From: Cronobacter muytjensii ATCC 51329
GTDB lineage: Bacteria; Pseudomonadota; Gammaproteobacteria; Enterobacterales; Enterobacteriaceae
Assembly (NCBI RefSeq): GCF_001277195.1
Contig: NZ_CP012268.1
Location: forward strand, 1,550,001 to 1,614,000
Direction of reading: 5' to 3'
DNA: 64,000 nucleotides
The notes beneath the pieces were generated by a model, which was given only the letters and a program-made list of their open reading frames with translations, was not told the origin of the DNA and ran no database searches. Of the stretch, positions 34,797-43,043 are shown piece after piece (position 1 is the stretch's first letter; every line of letters starts with the position of its first letter). Position numbers and translations under genes: made by a program.

Positions 34797-35639
34797 TTAC
34801 AGAATAATCGTGCGGTTACCGTAGACGAACACGCGCTGGGCCAGCACCTGGTAGAGCGCGCGGCTGAGGACATTTTTTTCAACGTCGCGTCCGGCGCGCA
34901 TCATATCTTCCGCCGTGTAGGTGTGATCCACATGGATGACGTCCTGCATGATGATGGGGCCTTCATCCAGATTGTCATTTACATAGTGCGCCGTCGCGCC
35001 GATGATCTTCACGCCTCGCTCATACGCCTGATGGTAGGGACGCGCGCCGATAAACGCCGGCAGGAACGAGTGGTGAATGTTAATAATCTTGTTCGGGAAG
35101 CGGGCGACAAAATCCGGCGTCAGAACGCGCATATACTTCGCCAGCACGACATAATCCGGCTGATGCGCCGCGATGGCGTCCGCCATCAGATTATCGTGCG
35201 CCTCGCGAGTCAGCCCTTCGTGGCTTATCAGCTCAAACGGAATATCAAAACGCTCGACCAGCGGGCGCAGGGTGTCATGGTTGCCGATGACCGCCGCAAT
35301 TTCCACGTCCAGACCGCCATAGTTGGCCTTCATCAGCAGATCGCCCAGGCAGTGCGCCTCTTTGGTCACCAGAATTACGATCCGGCGGCGTCCGGCCGGG
35401 TTAAGCTCACGTACCGAGCCCGCAGGCAGGGCGCTGTCGAGATCGGCAAGCAGCGTGGCGTCATTAAAAATGCCTTCCAGCTCGGTGCGCATAAAGAAGC
35501 GGCCGGTGCGGTGATCGACGAATTCGTTGTTCTGCACGATATTCAGCTCGTGCTTGTAGCAAATATTGGTGATGCGCGCGATGAGCCCTTTCTGATCAGG
35601 GCAGATGGTGCGCAGTACTTTACGTTGTAATGCTTGCAT
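34797..35639 (-). CDS. purU: PurU, formyltetrahydrofolate deformylase
   Basis: A 280-residue protein, the same length as E. coli PurU. It has an N-terminal ACT domain (LRTICPDQKGLIARITN, about 8-85) and a C-terminal formyltransferase-like hydrolase domain with IINIHHSFLPAFIGARPYHQA and the conserved DEGPIIMQD. It hydrolyses 10-formyl-THF to formate and THF, supplying formate for PurT and balancing one-carbon pools; in E. coli it is activated by methionine and inhibited by glycine. ychJ lies 51 bp upstream in the same direction. Confidence 0.97.
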   Translation of the reverse strand: MQALQRKVLRTICPDQKGLIARITNICYKHELNIVQNNEFVDHRTGRFFMRTELEGIFNDATLLADLDSALPAGSVRELNPAGRRRIVILVTKEAHCLGDLLMKANYGGLDVEIAAVIGNHDTLRPLVERFDIPFELISHEGLTREAHDNLMADAIAAHQPDYVVLAKYMRVLTPDFVARFPNKIINIHHSFLPAFIGARPYHQAYERGVKIIGATAHYVNDNLDEGPIIMQDVIHVDHTYTAEDMMRAGRDVEKNVLSRALYQVLAQRVFVYGNRTIIL

Positions 35640-35690
35640 TGCAGGGGTGATCCTGTTGATGGTTTGCCAGATGTGTTGTCCGTCGGCGGT

Positions 35691-36149
35691 TTATTGCCCG
35701 CAACACTTTTTAAATTTTTTCCCGGAGCCGCACGGGCACGGATCGTTACGTCCAAATACCGGGCGGGTGCCGTCGATATAGTACCAGCGCCCCTGCTCGT
35801 TGAGAAAACGGGAACGCTCGATAATCGCGCCGGTTTTGCCATTTTCCTGGAAACGCGCCACGAAACTGACGTACGCTTCGCTTTGGGTATGACCGGGCGC
35901 TTCTTCAAAAATCGTCAGGCCAAGCCACTGTGTATGGGCAAAACCCGCTTCGATATCGGCGCGCAGCGCGTCAGCCTGGCAGGCGGGATGCCAGGTCTTT
36001 ATCAGATAATCCGCATTTTTGAGCACGAAAGCGCAGTAGCGAGAGCGCATAAGTTGTGATGCCAGGGCCGCGCTCTTGTCACCAGAAAGATAAGGCTGGC
36101 AACATAGGCTATACTCCAGAGCGCTACCGCAAGGACAAAGTTGCGACAC
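35691..36149 (-). CDS. ychJ: YchJ, SEC-C motif protein
   Basis: A 152-residue protein, the E. coli YchJ length. The N-terminal CPCGSALEYSLCC and the C-terminal NDPCPCGSGKKFKKCC are two SEC-C type zinc-binding motifs, which flank a YchJ middle domain (RYCAFVLKNADYLIKTWHPAC). The start is a GTG at 36149 after AAGGAGAAATC; the longer frame upstream is not used. Function is unknown; SEC-C motifs bind zinc and, in SecA, SecB and ribosomes. Confidence 0.93.
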   Translation of the reverse strand: MSQLCPCGSALEYSLCCQPYLSGDKSAALASQLMRSRYCAFVLKNADYLIKTWHPACQADALRADIEAGFAHTQWLGLTIFEEAPGHTQSEAYVSFVARFQENGKTGAIIERSRFLNEQGRWYYIDGTRPVFGRNDPCPCGSGKKFKKCCGQ

Positions 36150-36550
36150 GATTTCTCCTTGAGGACAAAATAAGGCGTTAAACGCCACAGCGGTACTATG
36201 TTAACCGAGCGACGGCCTTGACGCCACGCCGCCCGCAGCTTCAGGCGCTGGGCGGCGAAGATTCGGGCGCCGTCCGATACCGCTGACAACGCAGACCTTT
36301 ACGCCCGGGCGCTGATGCCGTGGCGAACCTACACACAGCAAGGCTTAGCCTTACACAAAGGTATAAAATAAAGTATTCACATGCTGCAGTTTATCTTTTG
36401 GTCACAGGACACTATCACCCCCGCTTTCAGGCGCCAGGCGCAAAAGCGTTATGTTTCTTCCTGTTGCGCTTACATTCTTCGGGCAATTCTGACAGGCACG
36501 GCCCGCCTGAACATGCCACACTTGGCAACATGTCATTCAGGGGGGGAGAA
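36150..36550. other. 401-bp gap between ychJ and rssB, no gene seen
   Basis: E. coli carries rssA here, but none of its patatin-like motifs (GxGxxRG, GxSxG) are found in any frame. The stretch holds the ychJ 5' end, an AT-rich block with TATAAAATAAAG near 36362 and the rssB ribosome site GGGGGGAGAA at 36540-36549. It is consistent with separate promoters for ychJ and rssB. Confidence 0.6.
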
Positions 36551-37564
36551 ATGACGCAACCATTAGCCGGAAAACAGATCCTCATTGTTGAAGATGAAGC
36601 GGTTTTTCGCTCGATGCTTGAGGCGTGGCTTTCTTCGCTGGGCGCGCAGACGCGGGTCGCCGAAGATGGCGTCGACGCGCTGGAAAAAATGCACGGTACG
36701 ACGCCGGATCTGCTGATTTGCGATCTGGAAATGCCGCGAATGAACGGTCTGAAGCTTATTGAGCGTCTGCGCAATGACGGCGATCAGACGCCCATTCTGG
36801 TGATTTCCGCGACCGACAATATGGCGGATATCGCCAAAGCCCTGCGCCTCGGCGTGCAGGACGTGCTGCTGAAGCCTGTTAAAGATTTTAACCGGCTGCG
36901 TGAAACCGTTTACGCCTGCCTCTATCCCAATATGTTTAATTCGCGCGTCGAGGAAGAGGAGCGGCTGTTCCAGGACTGGGACGCGCTGGTTAATAACCCG
37001 CACGCTGCGGCGAAGCTGTTGAAAGAGCTCCAGCCGCCGGTACAGCAGGTGATGTCGCACTGCCGCGTCAATTACCGCCAGCTGGTCGCCGCCGATGAAC
37101 TTGGGCTGGTGCTGGATATTGCGCCTATTTCCGATCACGACCTGGCGTTTTATTGTCTTGACGTAACGCGCGCCGCCGATAACGGGGTGCTGGCTGCGCT
37201 ATTATTGCGCGCGTTGTTTAACGGTTTGCTGCAAGAACAGCTTTCTCAACAACGTCAACGTTTACCTGAGCTTGGGGCTTTACTTAAGCAGGTAAATCAA
37301 TTGTTACGCCAGGCGAATTTGTACGGACAATTCCCTTTGCTGGTCGGTTATTACCACAGCGAATTAAAAAACCTCATATTAGTCTCCGCGGGTCTTAACG
37401 CCACGCTAAATACCGCAGACAACCAAATTCAGCTCAGTAATGGTGTCCCTTTGGGCACTCTGGGTAATACTTACTTAAATCAAATCAGCCAGCGCTGCGA
37501 GTCCTGGCAATGCCAGGTCTGGGGTGCCGGCGGCCGCTTAAGACTCATGTTGTCTGCGGAATGA
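36551..37564 (+). CDS. rssB: RssB, RpoS adaptor for ClpXP (response regulator)
   Basis: A 337-residue protein, the E. coli RssB length. It has a receiver domain with D58 (LLICDLEMPRMNG) and the CheY-like K in LLKPVK, then a PP2C-like effector domain (about 140-337) that has lost catalytic residues (LVGYYHSELKNLILVSAGLNATL). RssB delivers the stationary-phase sigma factor RpoS to ClpXP and is countered by Ira antiadaptors. ATG 36551 follows a GGGGGGAG site; the frame upstream is not coding. rssA is absent, so rssB must rely on its own promoter. Confidence 0.96.
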   Translation: MTQPLAGKQILIVEDEAVFRSMLEAWLSSLGAQTRVAEDGVDALEKMHGTTPDLLICDLEMPRMNGLKLIERLRNDGDQTPILVISATDNMADIAKALRLGVQDVLLKPVKDFNRLRETVYACLYPNMFNSRVEEEERLFQDWDALVNNPHAAAKLLKELQPPVQQVMSHCRVNYRQLVAADELGLVLDIAPISDHDLAFYCLDVTRAADNGVLAALLLRALFNGLLQEQLSQQRQRLPELGALLKQVNQLLRQANLYGQFPLLVGYYHSELKNLILVSAGLNATLNTADNQIQLSNGVPLGTLGNTYLNQISQRCESWQCQVWGAGGRLRLMLSAE

Positions 37565-37765
37565 GCATTTGATTTATCTGATGCAGATAGCTTTTCCAGG
37601 CTGTCTGCTCAGGTGCTAATATCGCGTCAGTTTTCTTCGTATTTGTCCTAAATTGCTATGACGCAAGGGTATTCAGACTCTTTCCCCAAATTTAAGCTGA
37701 TATACTCGAACGCGTTTTTAATTGACGAACAAGTGTGAAACTTGAACAGTCCAGGAGAATATTCA

Positions 37766-38674
37766 ATGGCTGCCATTAATTCGAAAGTGAAAAAAGCAGT
37801 AATCCCGGTTGCGGGATTAGGAACCAGGATGTTGCCGGCCACGAAGGCGATTCCAAAAGAGATGCTGCCGCTGGTGGATAAACCGTTAATTCAGTATGTC
37901 GTTAATGAGTGTATTGCCGCTGGCATTACTGAGATTGTTCTGGTCACTCACTCCTCAAAAAATTCCATCGAAAACCACTTCGATACCAGCTTTGAACTCG
38001 AAGCGATGCTGGAAAAACGCGTTAAGCGCCAGCTGCTGGAAGAAGTGCAGTCTATCTGCCCGCCGCACGTTACCATCATGCAGGTGCGTCAGGGCCTTGC
38101 GAAAGGTCTGGGCCACGCGGTCATGTGCGCGCATCCGGTTGTCGGCAACGAGCCGGTTGCGGTTATTCTGCCGGACGTGATTCTGGATGAGTTCGAATCC
38201 GATCTCTCTCAGGACAACCTGGCGGAAATGATTAAACGCTTCGACGAAACGGGCCGCAGCCAGATCATGGTTGAGCCAGTCGCCGATGTGACCGCTTACG
38301 GCGTAGTGGATTGCCAGGGCGCGCAGCTGCAGCCGGGCGACAGCGTGCCGATGGTCGGTATCGTCGAGAAACCGAAAGCCGATGTGGCGCCGTCTAACCT
38401 CGCGGTAGTGGGTCGTTACGTGCTTGGCGCGGACATCTGGCCGCTGCTGGCGAAAACGCCTCCGGGAGCGGGTGACGAAATCCAGCTGACCGATTCCATC
38501 GCCATGTTGATGGATAAAGAAACCGTTGAGGCTTACCACATGAAAGGTAAGAGCCACGACTGCGGTAACAAACTGGGTTATATGCAGGCCTTCGTTGAAT
38601 ACGGCGTTCGCCACAATACGCTGGGTGAAGAGTTTAAAGCCTGGCTCAACGATACCGTTGGCGACAAGAAGTAA
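37766..38674 (+). CDS. galU: GalU, UTP-glucose-1-phosphate uridylyltransferase
   Basis: A 302-residue nucleotidyltransferase, matching E. coli GalU. The nucleotide loop is VAGLGTRMLPATKAIPKEMLP (near 16-35), with LVTHSSKNSIENHFD and VEKPKAD further on. It makes UDP-glucose from UTP and glucose-1-phosphate, the precursor for LPS core, trehalose, galactose metabolism and, through the next two genes, UDP-glucuronate and UDP-galacturonate. ATG 37766 follows CAGGAG. ugd starts 22 bp downstream, so the three probably form one unit. Confidence 0.97.
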   Translation: MAAINSKVKKAVIPVAGLGTRMLPATKAIPKEMLPLVDKPLIQYVVNECIAAGITEIVLVTHSSKNSIENHFDTSFELEAMLEKRVKRQLLEEVQSICPPHVTIMQVRQGLAKGLGHAVMCAHPVVGNEPVAVILPDVILDEFESDLSQDNLAEMIKRFDETGRSQIMVEPVADVTAYGVVDCQGAQLQPGDSVPMVGIVEKPKADVAPSNLAVVGRYVLGADIWPLLAKTPPGAGDEIQLTDSIAMLMDKETVEAYHMKGKSHDCGNKLGYMQAFVEYGVRHNTLGEEFKAWLNDTVGDKK

Positions 38675-38696
38675 TTAATCACCCAGGACAACGTGA

Positions 38697-40037
38697 ATGA
38701 AAGTAACCGTATTTGGTATTGGCTACGTGGGGCTGGTACAGGCTGCTGTACTGGCGGAAGTTGGGCACGACGTGATGTGTATCGACGTTGACGCCAACAA
38801 GGTTGAGAACCTGAAAAAGGGGATCATCCCGATTTATGAACCCGGCCTCACGCCGCTGGTGAAGAAGAATTATGAAGAAGGGCGTCTGCATTTCAGCACT
38901 GACGCCGCAGAAGGCGTTAACCACGGCGTGATGCAGTTTATCGCCGTGGGTACGCCGCCGGACGAAGACGGCTCCGCTGACCTGAAATATGTGACGGCGG
39001 TAGCCCGTACCATCGCCCAGCATATGACCGGCCATAAAGTCGTGCTGGATAAATCCACCGTTCCGGTGGGCACTGCCGATAAAGTGCGTCAGGTGATGAG
39101 CGAAACGCTGAAAGCGCGCGGCGCGGATTTCCCGTTCGACGTGGTTTCTAACCCGGAGTTCCTGAAAGAGGGCGCCGCGGTTGCAGACTGCATGCGTCCT
39201 GAGCGTATCGTCGTCGGCACCGACAACGATGATGTTGTCGAACTGCTGCGCGAACTCTATGAGCCGTTCAACCGCAATCACGATCGCATGATCCTGATGG
39301 ATATCCGCAGCGCAGAGCTGACCAAATACGCCGCCAACTGCATGCTGGCGACCAAAATCAGCTTTATGAACGAGATCTCCAACCTGGCGGAACGTCTGGG
39401 CGCGGATGTTGAAAAAGTGCGCCAGGGCATCGGCTCCGATTCCCGTATCGGCTACCACTTTATCTATCCGGGTTGCGGCTACGGCGGCTCCTGCTTCCCG
39501 AAAGACGTGCAGGCGCTGATCCGCACCGCGGAGCATATCGGTTACGTACCGCGTCTGCTGCGCGCGGTGGAAGACGTCAACAACGATCAGAAAATGAAGC
39601 TGCCGGAATTCATTCGCCGTCATTTTGGCGACAATCTCGAAGGCAAAACTTTCGCGTTGTGGGGTCTCTCCTTCAAACCGAATACCGACGACATGCGTGA
39701 AGCCTCAAGCCGCGTGCTGATGGAAGAGCTGTGGAAACATGGCGCGACCGTTCAGGCTTACGACCCGGAAGCGATGGATGAAACCCAGCGCATTTACGGA
39801 CATCGTGCGGATTTACGTCTGATGGGCACCAAAGAGGCGGCGCTTCAGGGCGCGGACGCGCTGATTATCTGTACCGAGTGGCAGGCATTCCGCGCACCGG
39901 ATTTTGATTTCATTAAAAATTCCCTGAAAGAACCGGTTATCTTTGATGGTCGTAACCTGTATGATCCGGCAAGGCTCAGCAAACGCGGCTTTGTTTATTA
40001 TGCAATTGGCCGTGGAGCATCTATCAACATTGCATAA
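38697..40037 (+). CDS. ugd: UDP-glucose 6-dehydrogenase
   Basis: A 446-residue NAD-dependent enzyme of the longer Ugd class (E. coli Ugd is about 388). It has an N-terminal Rossmann motif GIGYVGL, a central helix bundle, the catalytic cysteine in GYGGSCFPKD (near residue 260) and the C-terminal domain (LWGLSFKPNTDDMREASS). It oxidises UDP-glucose to UDP-glucuronate. In E. coli ugd lies in the his/wca region instead. Its place between galU and an epimerase gene links it to supply of uronic acids for capsule, O-antigen or LPS core. Confidence 0.95.
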   Translation: MKVTVFGIGYVGLVQAAVLAEVGHDVMCIDVDANKVENLKKGIIPIYEPGLTPLVKKNYEEGRLHFSTDAAEGVNHGVMQFIAVGTPPDEDGSADLKYVTAVARTIAQHMTGHKVVLDKSTVPVGTADKVRQVMSETLKARGADFPFDVVSNPEFLKEGAAVADCMRPERIVVGTDNDDVVELLRELYEPFNRNHDRMILMDIRSAELTKYAANCMLATKISFMNEISNLAERLGADVEKVRQGIGSDSRIGYHFIYPGCGYGGSCFPKDVQALIRTAEHIGYVPRLLRAVEDVNNDQKMKLPEFIRRHFGDNLEGKTFALWGLSFKPNTDDMREASSRVLMEELWKHGATVQAYDPEAMDETQRIYGHRADLRLMGTKEAALQGADALIICTEWQAFRAPDFDFIKNSLKEPVIFDGRNLYDPARLSKRGFVYYAIGRGASINIA

Positions 40038-40051
40038 TTAATGAGGGTCGT

Positions 40052-41065
40052 ATGAAATTTCTGGTTACCGGCGCAGCAGGCTTTATTGGTTTTCATGTCA
40101 GTGAACGTCTGCTGGCAGCCGGTCACCAGGTTATCGGTATCGATAACCTGAATGACTATTATGACGTCAATCTGAAACTTGCCCGCCTCAATCTTCTTCA
40201 ACAAAACACCGCATTTCATTTCGAAAAAATTGATCTGGCCGATCGTCAGGCAATGGAATCCTTATTTGCGCAGCATCAACCGCAGCGCGTCATTCATCTG
40301 GCGGCGCAGGCTGGCGTGCGTTATTCACTGGAAAATCCTCATGCTTATGCGGATGCGAACCTTACCGGCCATTTAAACGTTCTGGAAGGTTGCCGCCATC
40401 ATAAGGTTGAGCATTTATTATACGCTTCATCAAGCTCAGTTTATGGGCTTAACCGTAAAATGCCTTTTTCCACTGACGATTCCGTCGATCATCCGGTCTC
40501 TTTATATGCGGCAACGAAAAAAGCCAATGAGCTGATGTCGCATACTTATTCGCATCTGTATGGTCTGCCGACAACAGGGCTGCGCTTTTTTACCGTATAT
40601 GGGCCGTGGGGCCGTCCGGATATGGCGCTGTTTAAATTTACCCAGGCGATTGTCAAAGGCAGCAGCATTGATGTTTATAACCACGGGCAGATGCGTCGCG
40701 ATTTTACTTATATCGACGATATTGCTGAGGCTATCGTCCGCCTACAGGATGTTATTCCTCAGGCCGACCCGCAGTGGACTGTGGAAAACGGCTCTCCAGC
40801 CACCAGTTCCGCGCCTTATCGTGTTTATAATATCGGCAACAGCGCACCCGTTGCGTTAATGGATTATATTTCCGCTCTGGAAAAAGCGCTTGGCAAAGAG
40901 GCGCAGAAAAATATGCTGCCGATGCAGCCGGGCGACGTGCTGGAAACCAGCGCTGATACCTCCGCGCTTTATAATGTTATCGGTTTTAAACCGCAGACCT
41001 CAGTGGAAGAGGGCGTAAAACGCTTTGTAGAGTGGTATAAGGCGTTTTATAACGTGACCGACTAG
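40052..41065 (+). CDS. NAD-dependent epimerase, probably UDP-glucuronate 4-epimerase
   Basis: A 337-residue extended SDR. NAD motif GAAGFIG (residues 7-13), LAAQAGVRYSLENP, the catalytic YAATKKANE and the NHGQMRRDFTYIDDIAE block are typical of UDP-glucuronate 4-epimerases (Cap1J/GlaE type), which turn UDP-GlcA into UDP-GalA. It lies 14 bp after ugd, whose product would be its substrate. UDP-galacturonate feeds LPS core, O-antigen or capsule. Codon use includes more A/T third positions (TTT, TTA, ATT) than the neighbours, hinting at a different origin. A UDP-glucose epimerase role is less likely. Confidence 0.85.
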   Translation: MKFLVTGAAGFIGFHVSERLLAAGHQVIGIDNLNDYYDVNLKLARLNLLQQNTAFHFEKIDLADRQAMESLFAQHQPQRVIHLAAQAGVRYSLENPHAYADANLTGHLNVLEGCRHHKVEHLLYASSSSVYGLNRKMPFSTDDSVDHPVSLYAATKKANELMSHTYSHLYGLPTTGLRFFTVYGPWGRPDMALFKFTQAIVKGSSIDVYNHGQMRRDFTYIDDIAEAIVRLQDVIPQADPQWTVENGSPATSSAPYRVYNIGNSAPVALMDYISALEKALGKEAQKNMLPMQPGDVLETSADTSALYNVIGFKPQTSVEEGVKRFVEWYKAFYNVTD

Positions 41066-41085
41066 CCAACAGGGCTTCCTGCCCG

Positions 41086-41114
41086 AAAGCCTCTTATGCG
41101 TTGTGAGAGGCTTT
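41086..41114 (+). terminator. First hairpin after the epimerase gene
   Basis: AAAGCCTCT (41086-41094) and AGAGGCTTT (41106-41114) pair with an 11-base loop. It has only a short T run, so it probably acts together with the next hairpin. Confidence 0.6.
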
Positions 41115-41143
41115 AAAAAAAACCCGCCGAGGCGGGTTTTTTT
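41115..41143. terminator. Bidirectional terminator between the epimerase gene and hns
   Basis: AAACCCGCC (41120-41128) and GGCGGGTTT (41131-41139) pair around GA, with an A run on the left and a T run on the right. It can end both the galU-ugd-epimerase unit (rightwards) and hns (leftwards). Confidence 0.9.
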
Positions 41144-41173
41144 ATACAGCACCGAAAGCACTGTCTGGCGAAA

Positions 41174-41587
41174 TTAATCCTTGATCAGGAAATCGTCCAG
41201 TTGTTTACCCTGCTCGTCGATCGCTTTTTTGATCACAGCAGGCGTACGGCCCTGGCCAGTCCAGGTTTTGCTTTCGCCGTTTTCGTCGGTGTAACGATAT
41301 TTAGCCGGGCGTGCAGCACGTTTAGCTTTAGTACCGGTTTTAGCGGCAGACATGCTGTTCAGCAATTCATTCGGGTCAATACCGTCAGCAATCAGCATTT
41401 CACGGTACTGCTGTAATTTACGAGTACGTTCTTCGATTTCCGCAGCGGCGGCGCTTTCTTCTTCACGGCGCTCATTTACAACCACTTCTAATTTCTCCAG
41501 CATCTCTTCCAGAGTTTCCAGAGTACATTCTCTCGCCTGTGCACGAAGAGTACGGATGTTGTTCAGAATTTTAAGTGCTTCGCTCAT
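41174..41587 (-). CDS. hns: H-NS, nucleoid-associated xenogeneic silencer
   Basis: A 137-residue protein, almost identical to E. coli H-NS. The N-terminal oligomerisation helices (SEALKILNNIRTLRAQARE..., about 1-80) join through a linker to the C-terminal AT-hook-like DNA-binding loop TWTGQGRTPAVIK. It coats AT-rich DNA and silences horizontally acquired genes. It stands alone between two convergent/divergent units, with promoter elements at 41630-41658 and a long AT-rich upstream region. Confidence 0.98.
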   Translation of the reverse strand: MSEALKILNNIRTLRAQARECTLETLEEMLEKLEVVVNERREEESAAAAEIEERTRKLQQYREMLIADGIDPNELLNSMSAAKTGTKAKRAARPAKYRYTDENGESKTWTGQGRTPAVIKKAIDEQGKQLDDFLIKD

Positions 41588-42128
41588 TGTAGTAATCTCA
41601 AACTTATAATGGGGTGGTGTGTTGAGCTAATAATAGAGCCTTAAATTCAGTTCTGCAATAGCCCCAAATGTAAGGAAGTCAAAATATCGGATTATTTGTG
41701 GTCATTTAAAAACGCGAAACTTAAATTTTCCTTGAACTGACGCACAAAGTTACTGGCGCTAAACTGCCGCACCATCCGCGGTGCCTGCCCCGAATTCTCG
41801 GAGAAACACCATTTTTTAAGGGATTATTATTGGTTGGGAAAAATATGCTCCCTTTGTATTAGTGGAGTCGCCAATGGTTACGGTGGGGGAGATATTAGAA
41901 TAGTAAGCGAGCAATGGTTATTTGATTAACCGCCTGAAATGGCGGCTATCTCCACAGTTTATCCACAATGCGCGGTGCGAATTTGTTTCAACATGTTGTG
42001 CACAGCGCCTTTCGCGTATCGCTATATAAGAAATGTCTGCGCCAGGCAAAGGCAGCTACACGCCGGTTACAGAGAATATGATACACTGGCTGCAACGTAC
42101 CAACACTTAAGCCAGGGTTATCGAGCAG
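41588..42128. other. 541-bp hns-tdk divergent control region
   Basis: No credible gene. The left 120 bp hold the hns promoter and leader; the stretch at 41660-41720 is AT-rich, as expected for H-NS autoregulation. Near tdk, TATGATACA (about 42076) may be a -10 element and CAGGGTTATCGAGC precedes the tdk start. I found no RNA gene. Confidence 0.5.
41630..41658 (-). promoter_or_regulatory. hns promoter
   Basis: On the minus strand -35 TTGCAG (41653-41658) and -10 TATTAT (41630-41635) are spaced by 17 bp, and the surrounding sequence is very close to the E. coli hns promoter as I remember it. The start of transcription would be near 41623. Confidence 0.7.
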
Positions 42129-42734
42129 ATGGCGCAACTTTATTTTTACTATTCGGCAATGAATGCCGGTAAATCGACAGCATTACTTCAGTCGTCATAT
42201 AACTATCAGGAAAGGGGAATGCGCACGCTGGTTTATACCGCAGAAATTGACGACCGTTTTGGCGCTGGTAAGGTCAGTTCGCGCATAGGATTATCCTCGC
42301 CTGCAAAGCTTTATAATCAGCAGACCTCTTTATTAAATGATATTCGCGATGAACATGAGCAGGCGCCTGTTCATTGCGTCCTGGTGGATGAAAGCCAGTT
42401 TCTGACCCGCGAACAGGTATATGAACTGTCAGATGTGGTCGATAAGCTGGATATTCCTGTGCTTTGCTATGGCCTGCGTACCGACTTTCGCGGCGAGCTG
42501 TTTAGCGGTAGCCAGTATCTGCTGGCCTGGTCTGACAAACTGGTCGAACTGAAAACGGTCTGTTTCTGTGGGCGCAAGGCGGGTATGGTGCTTCGTCTCG
42601 ATTATGAAGGACGGCCTTACAACGAGGGCGAGCAGGTCGTTATTGGTGGCAACGAGCGCTATGTTTCGGTGTGCCGGAAGCATTATAAAGAGGCGCTGGA
42701 AAAAGGCTCTCTGAAAGCCGTACAGGGCCATTAA
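42129..42734 (+). CDS. tdk: Thymidine kinase
   Basis: A 201-residue type II (TK1-like) thymidine kinase. The P-loop SAMNAGKST is at residues 9-17, then VLVDESQFL (Walker B-like), the lasso zinc cysteines including CFCGRK, and the C-terminal CRKHYKEAL. It phosphorylates thymidine and deoxyuridine for salvage. Four residues shorter than E. coli Tdk (205). ATG 42129 gives the family N-terminus; upstream ribosome site is weak. Confidence 0.97.
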   Translation: MAQLYFYYSAMNAGKSTALLQSSYNYQERGMRTLVYTAEIDDRFGAGKVSSRIGLSSPAKLYNQQTSLLNDIRDEHEQAPVHCVLVDESQFLTREQVYELSDVVDKLDIPVLCYGLRTDFRGELFSGSQYLLAWSDKLVELKTVCFCGRKAGMVLRLDYEGRPYNEGEQVVIGGNERYVSVCRKHYKEALEKGSLKAVQGH

Positions 42735-42771
42735 AACGGCGCAGGCAGTTAAAGGGTTATTCTCACCGTAT

Positions 42772-42802
42772 AAAGCCTCAGAATCGCGCTGAGGCTTTTT
42801 TT
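42772..42802 (+). terminator. tdk terminator
   Basis: AAAGCCTCA (42772-42780) and TGAGGCTTT (42790-42798) form a 9-bp stem with a 9-base loop, followed by a run of T. Confidence 0.92.
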
Positions 42803-42832
42803 ATTGGTGATGGAACTGCTGCGGCCCCGGTG

Positions 42833-42940
42833 TCACTCTGTTCGGGGCTCCTGTCGCTCACGGCGCCGCTCAGATGCGGACTCGGATCGGGCCAGGTAAA
42901 GATTATCAATGGTGATACGCAGCGACAGAACGCGATTCAT
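42833..42940 (-). CDS. Possible 35-residue small protein
   Basis: A short ATG frame between tdk and adhE reads MNRVLSLRITIDNLYLARS followed by a highly charged tail rich in E and R. I do not recognise it. The head could form an amphipathic helix; the tail has alternating acidic and basic residues. There is no convincing ribosome site. It lies downstream of the adhE terminator on the same strand. It may be chance, and it is offered only because the 200-bp gap has no other explanation. Confidence 0.2.
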   Translation of the reverse strand: MNRVLSLRITIDNLYLARSESASERRRERQEPRTE

Positions 42941-43001
42941 AAGAGCGGAGCGTTGTCGGGCAGAGGCGCATTGCAAACGGCGGGTTAATTTCTTCAAGCA
43001 T

Positions 43002-43029
43002 AAAAAAACCCGCCAGGCGGCGGGTTTTT
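43002..43029 (-). terminator. adhE terminator
   Basis: AAAAACCCGCC (43004-43014) and GGCGGGTTTTT (43019-43029) pair around AGGC. On the minus strand the stem runs into a long T run; it starts 14 bp after the adhE stop. Confidence 0.92.
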
Positions 43030-43043
43030 GCGTTTAAACACGC

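Noticed and set aside
41939..42172. 77-codon plus-strand frame ahead of tdk
   Set aside because: Overlaps the tdk promoter and start in another frame; no similarity to anything known.
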